Of a stretch of DNA of 64,000 bases, positions 1 to 12,926 are shown piece by piece. Numbering within the stretch: the stretch's first letter is position 1; each line of letters starts with the position of its first letter. Source of the stretch: Luzula sylvatica (lineage: Eukaryota > Streptophyta > Magnoliopsida > Poales > Juncaceae); assembly GCA_946800325.1 (NCBI GenBank), contig OX326958.1, forward strand, positions 21,650,414 through 21,714,413, in the 5' to 3' direction. The notes under the pieces were generated by a model. The model was not told the origin of the DNA and searched no databases. It worked only from the letters and a program-made list of their open reading frames with translations. The translations under genes were made by a program, and so were the position numbers.

Positions 1-113
1 ACAGCAAATAAGAAAAGGTGAGGTTTGGAACCTCGCCAGGCGATGAACCAAACATCGCTTTTGTGTTCACTGACACACTTCACACCAAAAACATTTAATC
101 TCCTCCAAAATGC

Positions 114-730
114 ACCTGCCGAATTCTCCATTATTTAAATTATTATATTTAATTAATGTGATAATTAAAAAATATAATTAAATATTCATTAAAATTTATT
201 CAAATTTAAGAATTCGAACGAATATTAATTATGTATTAAGTTAGTAGCTAATATGTAATGGTTACTATTTTAATTAAATATACTAATTATAACATATAAA
301 TATTATGATAAAATGTGGATAATTTTGGTTCGCATATTTAATTAAAATGATAAGCAATACATGTTAGCTGTTAACTTAATACGTAATTAATAATGGTTCG
401 AATTTATAAATTGAAATAAATTTTACTAAATATTTAATTATATCTTTTAATTAGCACGTAAATTAAATGTAATTGTTTGTAATGGAGGATTCGGCAGGTA
501 CAATTTGGGTGCAATAAAAAAAAATTCTTTTTTCAAACGGTGTCAGTACTAACTTTTTAAAAAAAAATCACTCTCCCCAGAATATACCTGCCGAATCCTC
601 CATTACGAACAATTACATTTAATTTACGTGCTAATTAAAAGATATAATTAAATATTCAGTAAAATTTATTCCAATTTATGAATTCGAAGAATTATTAATT
701 TTGTATTAAGTTAACAGCCAACATGTACTA
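114..730. repeat. Three-armed foldback repeat (MITE-like)
   Basis: Three related arms of about 140 bp begin or end with ACCTGCCGAAT(T/C)CTCCATTA. Arm 1 starts at 114, arm 2 (inverted) ends at 499 and arm 3 (same direction as arm 1) starts at 586. By eye arms 2 and 3 are the closest pair and could form a long hairpin with an 86-bp loop; arm 1 is more diverged. No coding capacity is seen. No convincing target-site duplication was found, so the superfamily is left open. Confidence 0.7.
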
Positions 731-2087
731 GTTATTTTGGGTATTTGTAAAAGGGTGTATCATAAAATTTATCTTTTATGGAGATTTTTGTTTAAATGAA
801 CAATAAAAAATTTCAATTTAGTCAAACATTAATTAATAAATATATTTAAAATCTTATCTTAAATATTTATAAATGGATAATTACTCCAAATACCCTTGAA
901 AATGGGTGTATGATAAGGAAAAAGGTGTATGATAGAAGCCCCCATATATATATATATATATTATTTGATTTTATGTTAGTTTAGTGACGTAGTGTATTTT
1001 GTTACTTAAATTATTTTAAACTTATTAAAAAAACTGTGATTTGTAATTTTGTTTAATTAATTTAAATATTAAATATAAAAAAATAAAAATCCGCCGAAGT
1101 CCGCCGAGATTCCCGATTAATCCCGATTAATCATCCTTGACGCTTGATGGTCGTCTGCCGACCAGCGAGCGCCGAGCGATTTCTGGAACATTGGAAATAA
1201 TGGACCGAGTCCAAGTTAATAATATTAAAAAAAAATGTGATACAAGTTCCAAATATGCCCATATCGATTAATATATCAAAAGACCGATTTACTCGACCGA
1301 TATAAGATATATCGTAACGATTATTGATCAATTAACGATATGAAACCAACTTAACGATGATATGCATCGATATTTAGTACGCTGGAATAACGTCGTCATC
1401 ACTTTTTGTTGAGATAATTTTATTCCTAACTTTTATTCACATTCTTTATTATTTTTTATTTTTGGATCTTTTTGGAAATGGATAGACCGATAAATTGGCT
1501 TATCCTTTCTAAAGAACATGACATTAAATTTTATATTGGGTTATCCTTTCTAAAGAACATGACATGAAATTTATATTTTCATACTCTTTTAGCTCAACTA
1601 AATCTCGACCCATTTATATATTCTTCCGCCCCATTCATAAATTAGCCGGGCCAAGTCTAATTAATATAAACTAAAGGAATTATAAGTTATGCATAAATCA
1701 AATAAATTTTTTGTAATTCTAAGCCTCCACGTCATCAAGGAATTTTTTACATTTTGGTCTTTTTTATTTACATTTTGGTCTTTTTTTTATTTACATTTCA
1801 GACTTTGTTTACATTTTGATCTTTTTTTTTCTTATTTTACATTTCGGTCTTTTTTCCTATTTTACATACATATTAAAATTTACAAATATGTCTTGATTAT
1901 ATTAATCGATTTTAGAAGCACCCGAACAAATGCTATTTATACAAATTATATCAGAAAATAATATCCGTGATAGACTAATTTCATGAACATTATGCATCTA
2001 TTGACATCATGATATTTGCAAATATGTCATGATTGAATTAATTTAATTGAAGCGCATGTGCGTTAATTCGCACACGCGTTAATTCTA
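731..2087. other. Repeat-rich intergenic DNA
   Basis: No gene is seen. The stretch holds a short (TA)n run near 943-961. At about 1085-1195 is a GC-richer remnant whose end (CGATTTCTGGAACATTGG) resembles the terminus of the hAT-type element at 21247-21833. At about 1747-1870 there are several imperfect tandem copies of an ATTTACATTTTGGTCTTTTTT-like unit. The short reading frames here are low-complexity. Confidence 0.5.
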
Positions 2088-2096
2088 TTTAAATAA

Positions 2097-3495
2097 GGAA
2101 TAATTTCTGGTATGTCCCTCCAAAAATTATAAATATTAAATTTGTCCCTATAAATATGTTAATATCAAATTTGTCCTTCATAGTCCTAATTAATATCACA
2201 TTTGTCTAGCCTACGGGCATTTTTGCAAAAAAAATAAATAAATAATATCACATTTGTCCAAACTTAACACTTCTCGTCAAACTAAACGGAAATTTTGTGT
2301 ATTTACAATCCTACCCTCGACTGCCCCCTCCCTCTCTTCTTTTCTTCTTCTCTTGCTCAGCTCCACGTGGATCTGCTTCGTCCTCTCTCTCTCTCTCTCT
2401 CGATCTCTCGATCTCGATCTCGATCGAGCGAGCGAAATTTGTTCTCCCTCCAACTATTTGCCTTAATCAATCTTTCGATCGTTAAGCCCTGCTCGCCAAG
2501 CTCCTCTCGACCACTCTATGATCTCATCCCCAAGCTTATCTTCACTCTCTAATCATCCCCTACACAGCGGCGGGCCATGGTACTTGCTCATTCTGGGTGT
2601 TCTGTTGAAGATCTCCCCTTCACCAATCTCGCGATATTCTTCCCTGTTGAAAATCGGCCAGGGAAATTGCTTCGAATTCCTCTCTCCTATTTCAACACTC
2701 CACCCCCACATCCATTCAATCAATCTATCCTCTTTCTCTCCCACTCTCTTTCATTAAAAAAAACTCTTGAAGATGATAGGAGGCGATATTAAAAATTCTC
2801 TGACTGTGAGAATGAGAATGAAAACTAATTGTATCAGGTGTTTTGTATGATGTCCCGCTTTGAACCAAGAAATTCTTGTTAACTGTTTGGATATGTGGAT
2901 TTATTCATTCTCGGATGAAATTGCATTTTCTTATTTTTGTTGGTATTTAGTTGTTTGTTTTGCATATTGCCTGGTAATTTTACTGATGCATGCTTTTTTA
3001 TTTGAACTTCTTTGTTAAGAATTTGTTTGTTTTTCTATGTAATTTTTGTAAAAGTAATTATCAATAGGGAAACGATCATTAAGAAACCACTATCCAATAA
3101 TTCACATATTCTAGCAAATTCTACTGAGAGTTCTTCTACGGGGTAAATAGCATGACATTTGGACATGAGGCAAATATCAGAAGGGAAAGTAAGAGATGTT
3201 GGGACTTGAGAGTCATGAATTGATAAGTAACACAAAAACATACAAAAACATACAGGACCAGTTAAATATAAATTAGAAGGATATTTTTGTCTATTATATT
3301 CATATTTATTAGTTTTAACTTTTAACTACTAATCTAACGGAAAGTTAGTAATTTGGACAAAATTGATATTTTGCAAATTTAAGATGGTAAAATTTGATAA
3401 ATTATTAATTTTGAAAGGTTAAATTTGATATTAACGTTTTAAGATGGACAAATTTGATATTTTTGATTTATTGGGGACATACGTGAAATTGCCCC
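2097..3495. mobile_element. Pack-MULE-like element with captured gene-like DNA
   Basis: The element is bounded by a perfect 9-bp direct repeat TTTAAATAA (2088-2096 and 3496-3504), the target-duplication length of Mutator-like elements. Its ends are inverted: the left reads GG..AATTTC..GTATGTCCC and the right is its reverse complement with mismatches. Imperfect subterminal inverted arms extend about 200 bp inward (about 2097-2290 and 3300-3495). The centre differs sharply: a CT-rich, leader-like stretch (2310-2560), a GC-richer block with an ATG at 2576, and a T-rich intron-like stretch (about 2850-3040). No transposase is seen. I infer a non-autonomous MULE that captured a gene 5' region; the donor is not recognised. 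Confidence 0.7.
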
Positions 3496-3518
3496 TTTAA
3501 ATAATTATATAAAAAAAT

Positions 3519-3547
3519 CCCGCGCAATTGCGCGGGGATAAAGCTAG
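3519..3547 (+). mobile_element. Helitron 3' terminus
   Basis: An 18-nt perfect palindrome (3519-3536, CCCGCGCAATTGCGCGGG) is followed after 7 nt by CTAG at 3544-3547 and then T. This is the classic Helitron 3' end: a GC-rich hairpin a few bases before CTRR, inserted 5' of T. The matching 5' TC end was not located. The Pack-MULE-like element ends just upstream and may be nested inside this Helitron. Confidence 0.7.
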
Positions 3548-3702
3548 TTTATGCTAACACAAATTCATTTTATGCCTTATTGAAGTTTCGTGCAGACCCG
3601 GTTCCAACTACAGGTCCAAGAGGTCCGTGCTTAGGGTCCAAATTTTTAAGAATCCAAATTTTTCGAAAAATATAATTTATCCAAGTATAATTATAATAAA
3701 AA

Positions 3703-4249
3703 GGCGGAATTTCAAGTGTACCACTGAAAAAATCAAAATTTCACATATACCCCTCAATAATCTGAAATTTCACGAATACCCCTGCAAACATTTCAAAATA
3801 TCATGGATACCCCTTCAAAATCCATCACATATATCACATATATCCCTATTATATCATTTAAAAATCATCAACGTATTTCTCGTTGGTAATATGTCAATTA
3901 CCTAATTTTTAAAATTATTTTATGTGATAATAAATAATTTTTTCTCTAAAATAATATTTAAAACCATAAAAAATTTAATATTGTCAAAATTTCAACTCAT
4001 ACTTTCTTACCAAAAATTATTGTTGAAATCAATAATATTCTCAAAAGTTTAAGTAATTATTATATTTTATATAAAGGTAAAACGAAAAATTATTTTGAAC
4101 GAAAAATTAACAAATTATTAAATAAAAGTTTAATTTAGGGGTATCCATGATATTTGAAGTGTTTTCTAGGGGTATTTATGAAATTTCACTATTTTGAGGG
4201 GTATGCATGAAATTATGATGTTTTGCAGGGGTACACTTGAAATTATGCC
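3703..4249. mobile_element. Mutator-like MITE, copy 1
   Basis: A 547-bp non-coding element flanked by a perfect 9-bp duplication TAATAAAAA (3694-3702 and 4250-4258). Its inverted ends read GGCGGAATTTCAAGTGTAC and the complement of GGCATAATTTCAAGTGTAC. The interior has periodic 'TTTCA(c/t)(a/g)AATACCCC'-type blocks near both ends. A second copy, similar along its whole length, lies at 57615-58149 with its own 9-bp duplication. Confidence 0.85.
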
Positions 4250-4775
4250 TAATAAAAATGTTCGAATCATAAACAATCTTGTTGTTCATTGATAAAACAA
4301 TTATTTTTTTGGTGAGATGTCATGAGTTCAAGTCCCACGAGCTATTTTAGATTTTTTTTCAAAATACAATATAGATATTAATAAAAATTTGATATAGACG
4401 AGATTTCAACCTTCAACCTATTGGAAAAAGATTAAAGTCTCAATTAATAATTTACCCAATCAATTGTGATAAAATAAGTTAAACTTCTTCAAATAAATTA
4501 ATTATACATGAGATCCATAGGCCTCGGATACTTGAAAATATGGGACCGAACCAGGTTTCATGAATCATACCAAAACTACCACTTACTAGCAAAAAAAAAA
4601 AAATGTCATACAAAAAGAGAAACTATTTTGGTACCTACAAAAATCACCCAAAATTCAAAAATCAGACCATTTATTTTCCCCATCATTAATCTATAAAATT
4701 ATTCAAAAGGTACCACAAACTAATTCAAATACCTACATAAAAACATATACATTTATCAAGTATAGCCACTATTCA
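4250..4775. other. AT-rich intergenic DNA
   Basis: No gene is seen between the MITE and the 3' end of the DUF2358-type gene. The short plus-strand reading frame at 4508-4696 is lysine/asparagine-rich and looks like chance. Confidence 0.5.
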
Positions 4776-5996
4776 CTACAAAAAACAGCTAACCATCCCC
4801 TCCATTCCAACTTGAACTGGAGACGTCCTTTTCGCCTCCAACGTGCCCCAAACCTTCCTATAAAGCTCTGCCCACGAGCAACTCTCCAACCAATTATCCC
4901 TCTCGTTCCAAAACCCCAATCCGGGCTCCGCGGGACAGGCGGCAGGCTGAGCCGTCACCAAATCGAGCACGGATTGAGGGGCCCGCATCGCCATTTTTGG
5001 AAAATTAAGCGCCAAATTATCAACTTTATGCTCGTAAATCTTTCCATTTCTATCGAGTTTATACTTCGAGGTGCCCTGAAACGTACCGTGCGCTTCCCAA
5101 GGGACACGTGGCGTGCCCTGAAGCTCCCATTTGATTATTATGTTATTTTCTGAGAGCTGATAAATTCGTGAAATATCTAAGCTTATATCTTGAAAGAGAA
5201 TTTTTGCATGGAATCGAAGCGCCCAAAATATTAGCTTGTAGTTTTCCATCCCTTGAAATGTGTTCAACGGATCCACAAAGACGATGTCATCACTGGAGAG
5301 GAAATGATTTCATAAATTTTCAGAATTTTGATATAGATTAATTTTTAGTAAATCAGGTAACATCGTTATGATTTAAAAATGCGCATTTCATATGTGTTTA
5401 TGATATAATAAGATTATAAAAGGACAATTGAAATTTACGAATACCGTACCGGCAGGCTCGGGTTTGGTACCGGTATATATTGTGTACCAGTAGTCAGTAT
5501 TGGGCCCAAAACCAAATGATACTAATTTTATCTAATAATTAAAGCTTAAATTAAGCAATACATTTTAAATGTTAATGTTTACAGATTTGGAATTTGTCTA
5601 ATTTATGCGTGCTTAAAATTAGATAAAAAAAAAACTAGCAAAACGATGAATTGGGTATTTAAGTCTGTACCGGTAGATATCATAATTGAGATCCTTGACG
5701 AATAACGAAGGAAGATCATCACGCAGAGTTCGCACGGCAATACCAAGATTCAGATAAAATTCATCTTTCGAATTCTTATTATTCCTCGAAGCATTCCTCT
5801 TCTCGAAATCCTCCTTCTCCGTCGTGTTGATGTCCGTCAAAGCTCGTTCTTGCAAAACGGTGAGCTTTCTCTGCAACGTGAGAAACGAAGAAGGCGAGTA
5901 GAAAACCAATTGATTTGTTGGTGGGTTTTGCGAAAGTTTTGTGTGGTTTGTGATGAGAGATGAAGTGGTGGATAGCTTAGGAAGAAGGAAAGACAT
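4776..5996 (-). CDS. Plastid-targeted DUF2358 / NTF2-like protein
   Basis: Two exons on the minus strand, 5996-5671 and 5292-4776, joined in frame across a GT-AG intron (phase 2), give 280 residues. The start is the ATG at 5996. The first ~45 residues are rich in Ser/Thr and poor in acidic residues, as in a chloroplast transit peptide (inference). The splice restores IYRDDIVFVDPLNTF, which with the following NYKLIFWALRF and the later GKIYEHKVDN block is what I recall of the plant DUF2358 family. Members have an NTF2-like fold and no assigned reaction. The intron contains a GC-richer 'TACCGG' patch (about 5445-5510). A 250-bp MITE lies about 180 bp upstream of the ATG. The gene looks intact; biochemical function is unknown. 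Confidence 0.82.
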
Positions 5997-6177
5997 TCTT
6001 CTCTACTTGAACCCTCGTATTGTCTGGTTTAGCACAGAGATGAAGCTCCTGCCATTGCCGAGAGAGTGAGAGAGAGATGAGTGGTACAGAAGAGCGTAAT
6101 GTGGATGGTTTTGAAAAATATATTTTTCCTCGCTGAATTTGGTATTTCAGACCACTCGTTTTTTTTTTAAAAAATAT

Positions 6178-6425
6178 ACTTGTCCCTTCTAAAATCCCCC
6201 ACAAAACTTGATGTGTTGGCAAATATGCATTTAATACGTTTAATAATAACAAATTTTACATCTTAGGTTTACCAGGTAGTAAACCTAACTTATTTATTTT
6301 ATTATATTTTAATTAAATTTCACACGTTTAACATGTGGTAAATGGTGAAATCGATCAATTGGGTCAAATTTAATGTTCTTGCCAACACATCAATTGTGCT
6401 AGGGGATTCTAAAGGGAATGTCTAT
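6178..6425. mobile_element. MITE with ~45-bp inverted ends
   Basis: The left end (CTTGTCCCTTCTAAAATCCCC, then a TTGATGTGTTGGCAA block) recurs inverted at the right end (TTGCCAACACATCAATTG, then a GGGGATTCTAAAGGGAATG-type end). The ~150-bp middle is AT-rich and non-coding. No clear target duplication was found. It sits in the upstream region of the minus-strand DUF2358-type gene. Confidence 0.65.
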
Positions 6426-7935
6426 CACCACTCTTTTTTTTTTTCCGAAGTTACCAAGTATTTTCTGGGGATGAGAAAACTTCACTTGACATAGGAATTC
6501 CGACCCGAGAATTGAAATCTGGATTTATAAAAACCGGGAATTTAATTCTCGGTTCTGGGGCTGGCTGGCTTGAATGCATTTAAGTAATTTGTAGGTTAAG
6601 AATAGGGTAGTGTATTCGTAGGGTTTAGGATTTTAAATTACCTAATTTGTAGGTTTGTAAGATAATAGATTTTTTAAGACAAATGTTATTTTTGACAATC
6701 AAGATAAGTAAATTATAAAATTAATCATGGAAATTTTGTTTTCTGTTTATTATTTTTCAGTAATTTTTCTTTTTCAAAACCAGTCATTCAATTGAATTTG
6801 AAATATTAATTTTATTTCGAAAACTAGATGCGATAATCTTTTTTTAAAACACACTACGTAACCTATTATTTAAAAAAAAAATAGCCGGTAAATTATTTAT
6901 ATATTGTACTAGAAATTTATGGGAGCTCTACAAAATATCACGTTTGTTCGAGTTTTCAACTCTACTCATATTTCTCATTATTTTTTTTTATTGGACGATG
7001 AAAAATGTATTTTCCTCATTATAAAAAAACCAATTTCCATCATCGCATTGAGAAACACAAAAAACATACAAATTCGCATGTGTCGTTAAAATTTATTTCT
7101 CACCAATACAGAACATATCGCATAGTCAACGAATAAATAAAGCTAATTTCGATTTATTTATTGATGTACTTGATAGTGATTATAATTACACTACGTACAA
7201 ATTAATCACTACAATTTCAGAAACAACAAAAAAATGAAATTGCTACCATTATGAAAAAAAAATATGTTGTCTATCGACATAAAGAAAAGGAGTTCTATGT
7301 TGATATGTATTAATTATATTTTATCTGCTCAATTCGATATGTATTACGGTATTATGAAATTCTAATTTCATTAATTCGAATTAACTTAATAGTATTAAGT
7401 AGGCGACTTCAAAAAAATTCAATATTGTCATTTTTTATTGAGAAATTTCGAACATCATTGGACTGAAATTTTAAATCCCTGAAAATAATGACATTTAGTA
7501 TACGTAATTGATCTCTAAAAACTGACCACTACCCACTAGCCCATTAACTTATAATTTTCAAAGATTTCAGACTAAATTAATCATAATTTTTTTTATGAAA
7601 AAATTGACAATTTTAATAAATACTTGGACATAATACCTAAACAAGTTTATCCATGACCCAAAAGGGTTAATTAATAATGAGAATCGGAAAAAATTGTCCC
7701 TAACTGAACAAAAAGTTCATATTTTTAGCTTTCTCCATTATATTATCATATTATCATATTCGTATTTAGAAAAAAACTATTCGTATCAGTATTTATTAGG
7801 ATTCTGTTGGATAACATATTTATCTCATTTTTGTAAAACCTCAAATATCTTAGGATATTTTTCTATCCTAAACTATCCTAGAAAACCCCTAATCATCCAA
7901 ACAAACCCCTAACATGGATTTACACTAACAGCTCA
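6426..7935. other. AT-rich intergenic DNA
   Basis: No gene, strong repeat or RNA gene is recognised. Short reading frames, such as 7694-7912, are Leu/Tyr/Ser-rich and lack any family signature. Confidence 0.5.
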
Positions 7936-7937
7936 TA

Positions 7938-8073
7938 GGCCCAACTTAAAAGAACCCAAAAAACCTTTAATACGAGGCCCAGATAATATAAAATTTTGGT
8001 TCACGCATTTAATGTTACTCCGCAATATACTATAGTATATATACAACTAAATCTATCTTTAAAACTAGGGTTT
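7938..8073 (+). promoter_or_regulatory. RPS11 promoter: site II motifs, TATA, telo-box
   Basis: Two GGCCCA motifs (7938-7943 and 7976-7981) are site II elements (TGGGCY on the opposite strand), typical TCP-bound sites of plant ribosomal protein genes. A TATATATA-like stretch lies at about 8037-8044. TAGGGTTT (8066-8073) is a telo-box in reverse orientation. This arrangement of site II plus telo-box is the known signature of growth-linked translation genes in plants and supports the RPS11 call. Transcription start was not determined. Confidence 0.65.
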
Positions 8074-8157
8074 TTGTAGTTGCTTCTTCTCTCCCTCTTC
8101 GCGCCGCACCCGCCGCCGACGTCGTCTTCGCTCTCTCTACTCTTTCTCTAATCCACC

Positions 8158-9201
<1,044 letters not shown>

Positions 9202-9577
9202 TTTACGCGATATTTTGTAGTTTTAAATCCATTTTTATGAAAAAGTTTTGTTTTGTTCTTGTGAAATGAGATATTTGGATATTTAGTCCTTTGTTTGTGT
9301 CGAATTTTGTTTTATCGAGGAGTTTTTATGTTGCCCATTTTAGTTTTAATCTAGTTAGTTTGTTTTGGTTCTTGATGTTCTTGATTTTGAATTTGGTTCG
9401 GATTTGGATCCATTAATTTAAGCAGTAATGAGTTTGATAATAAGGATATGATAGAGACTTGGGTCTATAATTATATTGTTAGGTTGACTAGCATACTTAA
9501 AGAAATATATTGGTTCATTTGCAAGTCATGGCCATTTTGATTTTATCCTCTCTTCAAGTCTGTGCATTGATCTTGGC

Positions 9578-9585
9578 TATATATA
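9578..9585 (+). promoter_or_regulatory. TATA box of the pectinesterase gene
   Basis: TATATATA lies 54 bp upstream of the pectinesterase ATG, followed by a short CA/CT-rich leader. The position fits a plant TATA promoter with a leader of roughly 20-30 nt (inference). Confidence 0.5.
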
Positions 9586-9638
9586 GAACTCTCAGCAACT
9601 TGGGATCTTGAGCTCATAATCTCCATTATCATACAAAC

Positions 9639-11146
9639 ATGGCAAATAATATCATAATATTTTCTACCTTGGTTGCAATCTTGGCTTTCCTCTCTTCGAA
9701 ACTAATCGTTAGAAATAGTAATAATAGATTATTTCATCATCGTCGCCACCACCACCACCATCATCATCATAATACTTCGATTTGTGATGATTTTGCACCG
9801 GATTTACCGTCGTCAAATACGAACAATACCATCTTGTGCGTCGATCGAAATGGGTGTTGTGAGTTTTCGACTGTTCAGTCTGCGGTGGATTCGGTCGCGA
9901 ATTTTAGCAAGACGAGAAGTATCGTATGGATCAATAATGGCATTTACTTGTAAGCTATATACTTCTCTCCTATAATCAAAATCCTTCTTATAAGCTACCT
10001 ACATCTTTAGTGGTTCACTAGTAGGTCATATTTTGTTCAAATGAGGAAATTAGTTTCATCTTTGGATAAACTATGAAATTTTATGGTTTGTAGTCTCAAT
10101 CATATAATTTAATGGTTTATAGTGAGAAGGTGATGGTTCCAAGCACGAAACCTAATATTACATTTCAAGGCCAAGGATTCGACACAACCGCGATTGCTTG
10201 GAACGACACGGCCAATTCGTCTCACGGAACGTTTTATAGCGCGTCCGTCACCGTTTTCGCGTCCAATTTCATCGCCAAGAACATAAGCTTCATTGTATGA
10301 ACCGTTAAAAAAAACCTATGAAACAGATTTTCTTATATGATGTTAAACACATAATTATTGTATTAGAATGTCGCGCCGATACCGCAACCTGGGGATGTGG
10401 GAGCTCAGGCGGTGGCAATAAGAGTAGGCGGAGATAAAGCGGCCTTTTGGGGATGCGGTTTCTTCGGTGCACAAGACACTCTTCACGACGATAAAGGGAG
10501 GCATTATTTCAAGGAGTGTTTCATTCAAGGCTCCATAGATTTCATCTTCGGAGACGCTACATCCTTATACGAGGTAACCCACATGATAATTATTTAAATT
10601 TATGAAACTTTAATTCTATATTAAAGTAATACTTTTATCTTTTAGGATTGCAGGATAATATCGATAGCGTCTCCGGTTCCAACGGGAGTGAACTTCATTA
10701 ATGGAGTGATAACGGCGAATGGCCGAGTTGATGGAAATGAAAAGAGTGGATTCACATTTGTGAATTGTTCGATTGGCGGAACGGGTCGGGTTTGGTTAGG
10801 CCGTGCATGGCGCCCGTTTTCACGAGTCGTTTTTGCGTACACTTCTATGTCTGATATTATTTCTCCTGAAGGATGGAATGACTGGAATGACCCTACTAGA
10901 GATCAGTGAGTGTTTATTCATAATGGTAATTTATCATTTAAATATATATAATATTCTTTTTTCATTTTTTTTTTTCTGTTTGAAAGGACGATATTTTATG
11001 GGGAGTACCAGTGTACCGGTACCGGCTCGAACATGACGATGAGAGCGCCTTATGTTCAAAGATTAAATGATACACAAATAGCACCGTTTCTTAATCTCTC
11101 TTTTATTGATGGAAATCAGTGGCTTCAACCTTTTAATATTTATTAA
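9639..11146 (+). CDS. Pectinesterase without PRO domain
   Basis: Five exons (9639-9949, 10123-10294, 10367-10573, 10646-10905, 10987-11146) give 369 residues. Pectinesterases remove methyl esters from cell-wall homogalacturonan. Residues about 5-24 are a hydrophobic signal segment. A run of eight histidines follows at 37-44. The catalytic domain starts near residue 67. GAQDTL carries the acid/base Asp198 and GSIDFIFG the nucleophile Asp219, 21 residues apart as in known PMEs. LGRAW supplies Arg283. No inhibitor-like PRO region is present, so this is the short class, most like the Arabidopsis PME8/15/68 group (from memory). It ends in FNIY and is intact. It lies 437 bp downstream of RPS11 on the same strand but has its own TATA box. 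Confidence 0.93.
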
Positions 11147-11570
11147 ATATTAAATTATTTGTAGCCTTTTGATTTTCCTAAATGGTTTATTTGTAAATTG
11201 TAAACAATTATTCATTTTTTTTAAAAGAAAATAATTCAAGCATGGCACAAATGATACACACAGTAACATTCTTACAACAAACAAGCAAAATAGAGCAAAC
11301 CAACATTACAAAACCAAGATGAAAAAGTGAGAACCTCGAAGAGAGCATGAAGGTGTGTAAGAAAAGACGTCGAAAATGAATTGCTCGAGTTTTATTCCTG
11401 TTGCGGGCCCATGTATCGAAGGCATCTTCTTCTATGCCATATGATAAATAAAAAGAAAAAAAATAAAAATTGATTTTGGATTTATGTATTTAAATTTAGT
11501 TAAGTTTTAGAACTCAGAACTAACATGCTATCACTTTCTAGACCGGTCACAAAGTGATTGGAAGAAGAGA
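11147..11570. other. Intergenic DNA downstream of the pectinesterase
   Basis: No gene is seen. The stretch is AT-rich and probably includes the pectinesterase 3' untranslated region at its start. Confidence 0.4.
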
Positions 11571-11805
11571 AATTTTACCCTTCCCCCCATATGCACAATC
11601 ACATCCTCTATGCCCCTAATTAGCACACATAATTAATTGATAATTAACAAGATACATTCGATTAACAATTAACTATTAATTCATGTATATGTTAAATATA
11701 TATTAATTAATTATTAATCGAGTGTATCTTGTTAATTATTAGTTAATTAAGTGTGCTAATTAGGAATATAGAGAATGTGGTGATGCATCTGGGGAAAGGG
11801 TAAAT
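11571..11805. mobile_element. Foldback MITE, ~235 bp
   Basis: The two halves are near-complete inverted repeats. The left arm (TTTTACCCTTCCCCCC, then CCTAATTAGCACAC, then AACAAGATACA) matches the reverse complement of the right arm (TGTATCTTGTT, GTGTGCTAATTAGG, GGGGAAAGGGTAAA). The loop is AT-rich. No target duplication is certain. Non-coding. Confidence 0.65.
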
Positions 11806-12239
11806 GATCTTTTGGTAAAATTCAACTTGAATACGTGCAAACAAACTTGTGGTGAAAAAACAGCTGAAATATGCAAAGATTTTGAGAAAATAGCTGACGT
11901 AAACAGAAAAAAAATTAGAACTGATAATTCTACGTTCGACATTTGCATTGAGTGCTGACCGTGGACGAATTCCCCTCAAGTTGTTGTATTATCATGGTGA
12001 AAAGTTTTTGAAGGAACTAACGATAACGATCAAAGCAAAACTTGATTCGTAACGTTTTTGAATCTGAATTTAGACAATGACGGCACATCTTTCTCCGAGA
12101 AGGAATGGATTGCCCAACAAACATTGCGTCAATAGTCTTGCATTAGCAATAGCGACTCTGTCACATATACGCGAATTTATTTATGTTATTTTTTTTTCTA
12201 CATATCTTTTTTCTTGCTATATATATGTCTGTGTCGTGT

Positions 12240-12704
12240 TTCAAGCTTATATTTGTATGTTATACAACGGTGGTGCAGGAAACAAAAAATGTTTCTCGAA
12301 ATATTTTGTGGATAACTGATTGCAAAACTTTAATGCATTAATAAGGTTGTATTTTTTTTAATCAGATGATAATCATTTTTTTGGTAATTATAATTTTGCG
12401 CAAACAACGCAATAACACCAAACGATCCAGCACAATCACACGTGTTTGAAGTTTATATTTTGTACGTTATGTGTCGATGCAAAAAAACAAATAGAAAAAC
12501 AAATAGTGTTTCTCGAAATGTTTTGTGAATAACAAATAATTGCAAAACTTCAATCCGTTAGTATGATTATATTTTTTTTAATCAGATTATCATTTATTTT
12601 ATGATAATTATAATTTTGCGAAACAACGCCATAACACCAAACTATCCAACACAATCGCACGACAAATCCAATTTGTACCGCGCAATCGCAGAAAATAAAG
12701 CTAG
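12240..12704 (+). mobile_element. Decayed Helitron 3' end with tandem duplication
   Basis: Two diverged copies of a ~220-bp unit (about 12240-12450 and 12465-12680) share GTTTCTCGAAAT.TTTTGTG.ATAAC, TGATAATTATAATTTTGCG and CAACACAATCGCACG-type blocks. They run into CCGCGCAATCGC..AAAATAAAGCTAG, ending in CTAG at 12701-12704 before T. This resembles the end at 3519-3547 (CGCGCAATTGCGC..ATAAAGCTAG), but the hairpin has decayed. Helitrons often carry short tandem arrays near an end, which fits (inference). Confidence 0.5.
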
Positions 12705-12926
12705 TTCCTAATAAAATACCAGCTAATAATATGCATGGATTGTAACAACGAAATACTCATTTATTTATTTTATTTTATTTGAAAAACATTTATTTTCTTA
12801 TTCAAAACGAACATATATGAACCACACCACTAAATTAGCTTATAATAAAACATACTGCATGCTGTTTTAGTATTAAGCCAATATTTCATATCTTGTGTTT
12901 AATTATTCCAACCATTAATATCGATT

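Noticed and set aside
4310..4350. tRNA-like B-box (AGTTCAAGTCC)
   Set aside because: No A-box at the proper distance and no cloverleaf; not a tRNA gene. A SINE remnant is possible but unproven.
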